Positions 5,431 through 6,153 of a stretch of 6,153 nucleotides of DNA are shown in pieces. The first letter of the stretch is position 1, and every line of letters begins with the position of its first letter. Position numbers and translations under genes: made by a program. This DNA is from Faecalibacterium sp. (lineage in GTDB: Bacteria; Bacillota; Clostridia; Oscillospirales; Ruminococcaceae), in contig JAHHRK010000089.1 in NCBI GenBank assembly GCA_020025795.1, positions 1 through 6,153 of the forward strand. The letters run 5' to 3'. The notes below the pieces were generated by a model, which searched no databases, was not told where the DNA came from, and saw nothing but the letters and a program-made list of their open reading frames with translations.

Positions 5431-5435
5431 CCTTT

Positions 5436-6131
5436 ATGTCCCAAGAAACATTTGTAATGGAGCCGGTGGCCCATATCCGGTCTGATTTTTCGGAAAAGTT
5501 CGGTATCCCCCGTCAGAGCGGCCTGATTGAAAGTTTGACCGCCCGCATCGTGCTGGCACCGGCTTGCCGCGACCCGGAAACCTTGCGCGGCATTGAGGAT
5601 TATGATTACCTGTGGCTGGTGTGGCGCTTTTCGGCCAATAAGCACACCGCCTGGCACCCTACGGTGCGTCCGCCACGCCTGGGCGGCAATACACGCATGG
5701 GCGTGTTTGCGACCCGTTCCCCGTTCCGCCCAAACCCGCTTGGCCTTTCCTGCGTGAAGCTGGTGGGCGTGGATTGGGATACACCGGACGGCCCGGTGTT
5801 ACAGGTGGCAGGCGCAGACCTGCTGGACGGCACACCTATCTATGACATCAAGCCTTACCTGCCCTATGTGGATAGCCACCCGGAGGCACGCGGCGGCTTT
5901 GGCGCACAAAAGCTGGACTATGCCCTGACAGTAGAATGTGCGGATGCACTTTTGGAAAAGCTGCCGGCAGAAAAGCGGCAGTCTGCACTGGATGTGCTGG
6001 CACAAGACCCGCGCCCGGCTTATCAGGATGATCCGCAGCGCGTATACGGCTTGAGCTTTGCCGGATATGATATCAAGTTCACCGTAGCGGAAAAGGTATT
6101 GACCGTAACGGATATTGCTTTGCAGGCATAA
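5436..6131 (+). CDS. trmO: tRNA (N6-threonylcarbamoyladenosine(37)-N6)-methyltransferase TrmO (TsaA/YaeB family)
   Basis: TrmO transfers a methyl group from S-adenosylmethionine to t6A at position 37 of certain tRNAs, making m6t6A next to the anticodon. The 231-residue length matches E. coli TrmO (about 235). The N-terminal part has the beta-barrel TsaA-type domain: PVAHIRSDF (10-18), FGIPRQSGL (22-30), then the hallmark TRMGVFATRSPFRPNPLGLS (86-105), rich in arginines expected at the cofactor and tRNA site. DLLDGTPIYDIKPYLPYVDS (128-147) is the second hallmark. The C-terminal extension has the family's DPRPAY (191-196) and a final strand with YDIKFTV (211-217). It is probably monocistronic here, with its own promoter, and has no evident link to sugar uptake. 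The gene appears complete; 22 bases remain after the stop, too few to judge a terminator. Confidence 0.93.
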   Translation: MSQETFVMEPVAHIRSDFSEKFGIPRQSGLIESLTARIVLAPACRDPETLRGIEDYDYLWLVWRFSANKHTAWHPTVRPPRLGGNTRMGVFATRSPFRPNPLGLSCVKLVGVDWDTPDGPVLQVAGADLLDGTPIYDIKPYLPYVDSHPEARGGFGAQKLDYALTVECADALLEKLPAEKRQSALDVLAQDPRPAYQDDPQRVYGLSFAGYDIKFTVAEKVLTVTDIALQA

Positions 6132-6153
6132 AGAAAAGCGGCTGACCGATTGG

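Noticed and set aside
5310..5435. Upstream start for trmO giving 42 extra residues
   Set aside because: It would be translated through the predicted promoter and leader hairpin. The ATG at 5436 has AAAGGAG in front of it and gives the normal family length.
1..6153. CRISPR array, insertion sequence, tRNA or rRNA gene, or phage-related module
   Set aside because: I saw no regularly spaced repeats, no transposase or integrase motifs, no tRNA cloverleaf pattern and no rRNA sequence on either strand.

Overview
The window looks like chromosomal DNA from an anaerobic gut Firmicute, most likely of the Oscillospiraceae/Ruminococcaceae (Faecalibacterium, Gemmiger or Subdoligranulum type). This is inferred from the Gram-positive signals (strong AGGAGG-type ribosome binding sites, TATAAT promoters, U-tract terminators), balanced base composition, and a substrate-binding lipoprotein whose leader combines a twin-arginine-like SRRSFLK motif with an ALTAC lipobox. 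No marker gene fixes the genus.

Layout. On the minus strand, from 910 down past base 1, lie two tandem half-size CHR-family (chromate-type) transporter genes. They overlap by four bases (ATGA), and the second is cut by the window edge. A 437-bp divergent intergenic region (911-1347) holds an extended -10 promoter for the chr pair, several small inverted repeats, and a strong sigma-A-type promoter facing right. A 20-bp interrupted palindrome sits exactly between the -35 and -10 boxes of that second promoter. The plus strand then carries mglB, mglA and mglC, a complete galactose/methyl-galactoside-type ABC importer. An intrinsic terminator closes the operon at 5268-5301. Last comes trmO, the tRNA m6t6A37 methyltransferase, with its own extended -10 promoter; it ends 22 bases before the window edge.

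How they work together. MglB is the lipid-anchored sugar receptor, MglC the membrane channel and MglA the double-ATPase motor. A strong terminator hairpin between mglB and mglA (2534-2568), with no convincing promoter after it, suggests that most transcripts stop after mglB. This would give excess binding protein over the membrane complex. The chr pair and trmO are neighbours with no evident functional link to sugar uptake.

Nothing here amounts to a previously undescribed system. The points worth checking are regulatory (spacer palindrome, intergenic attenuator, hairpin cluster) and biochemical (apparent substitutions at sugar-contacting positions of MglB, and the Tat-type lipoprotein leader).
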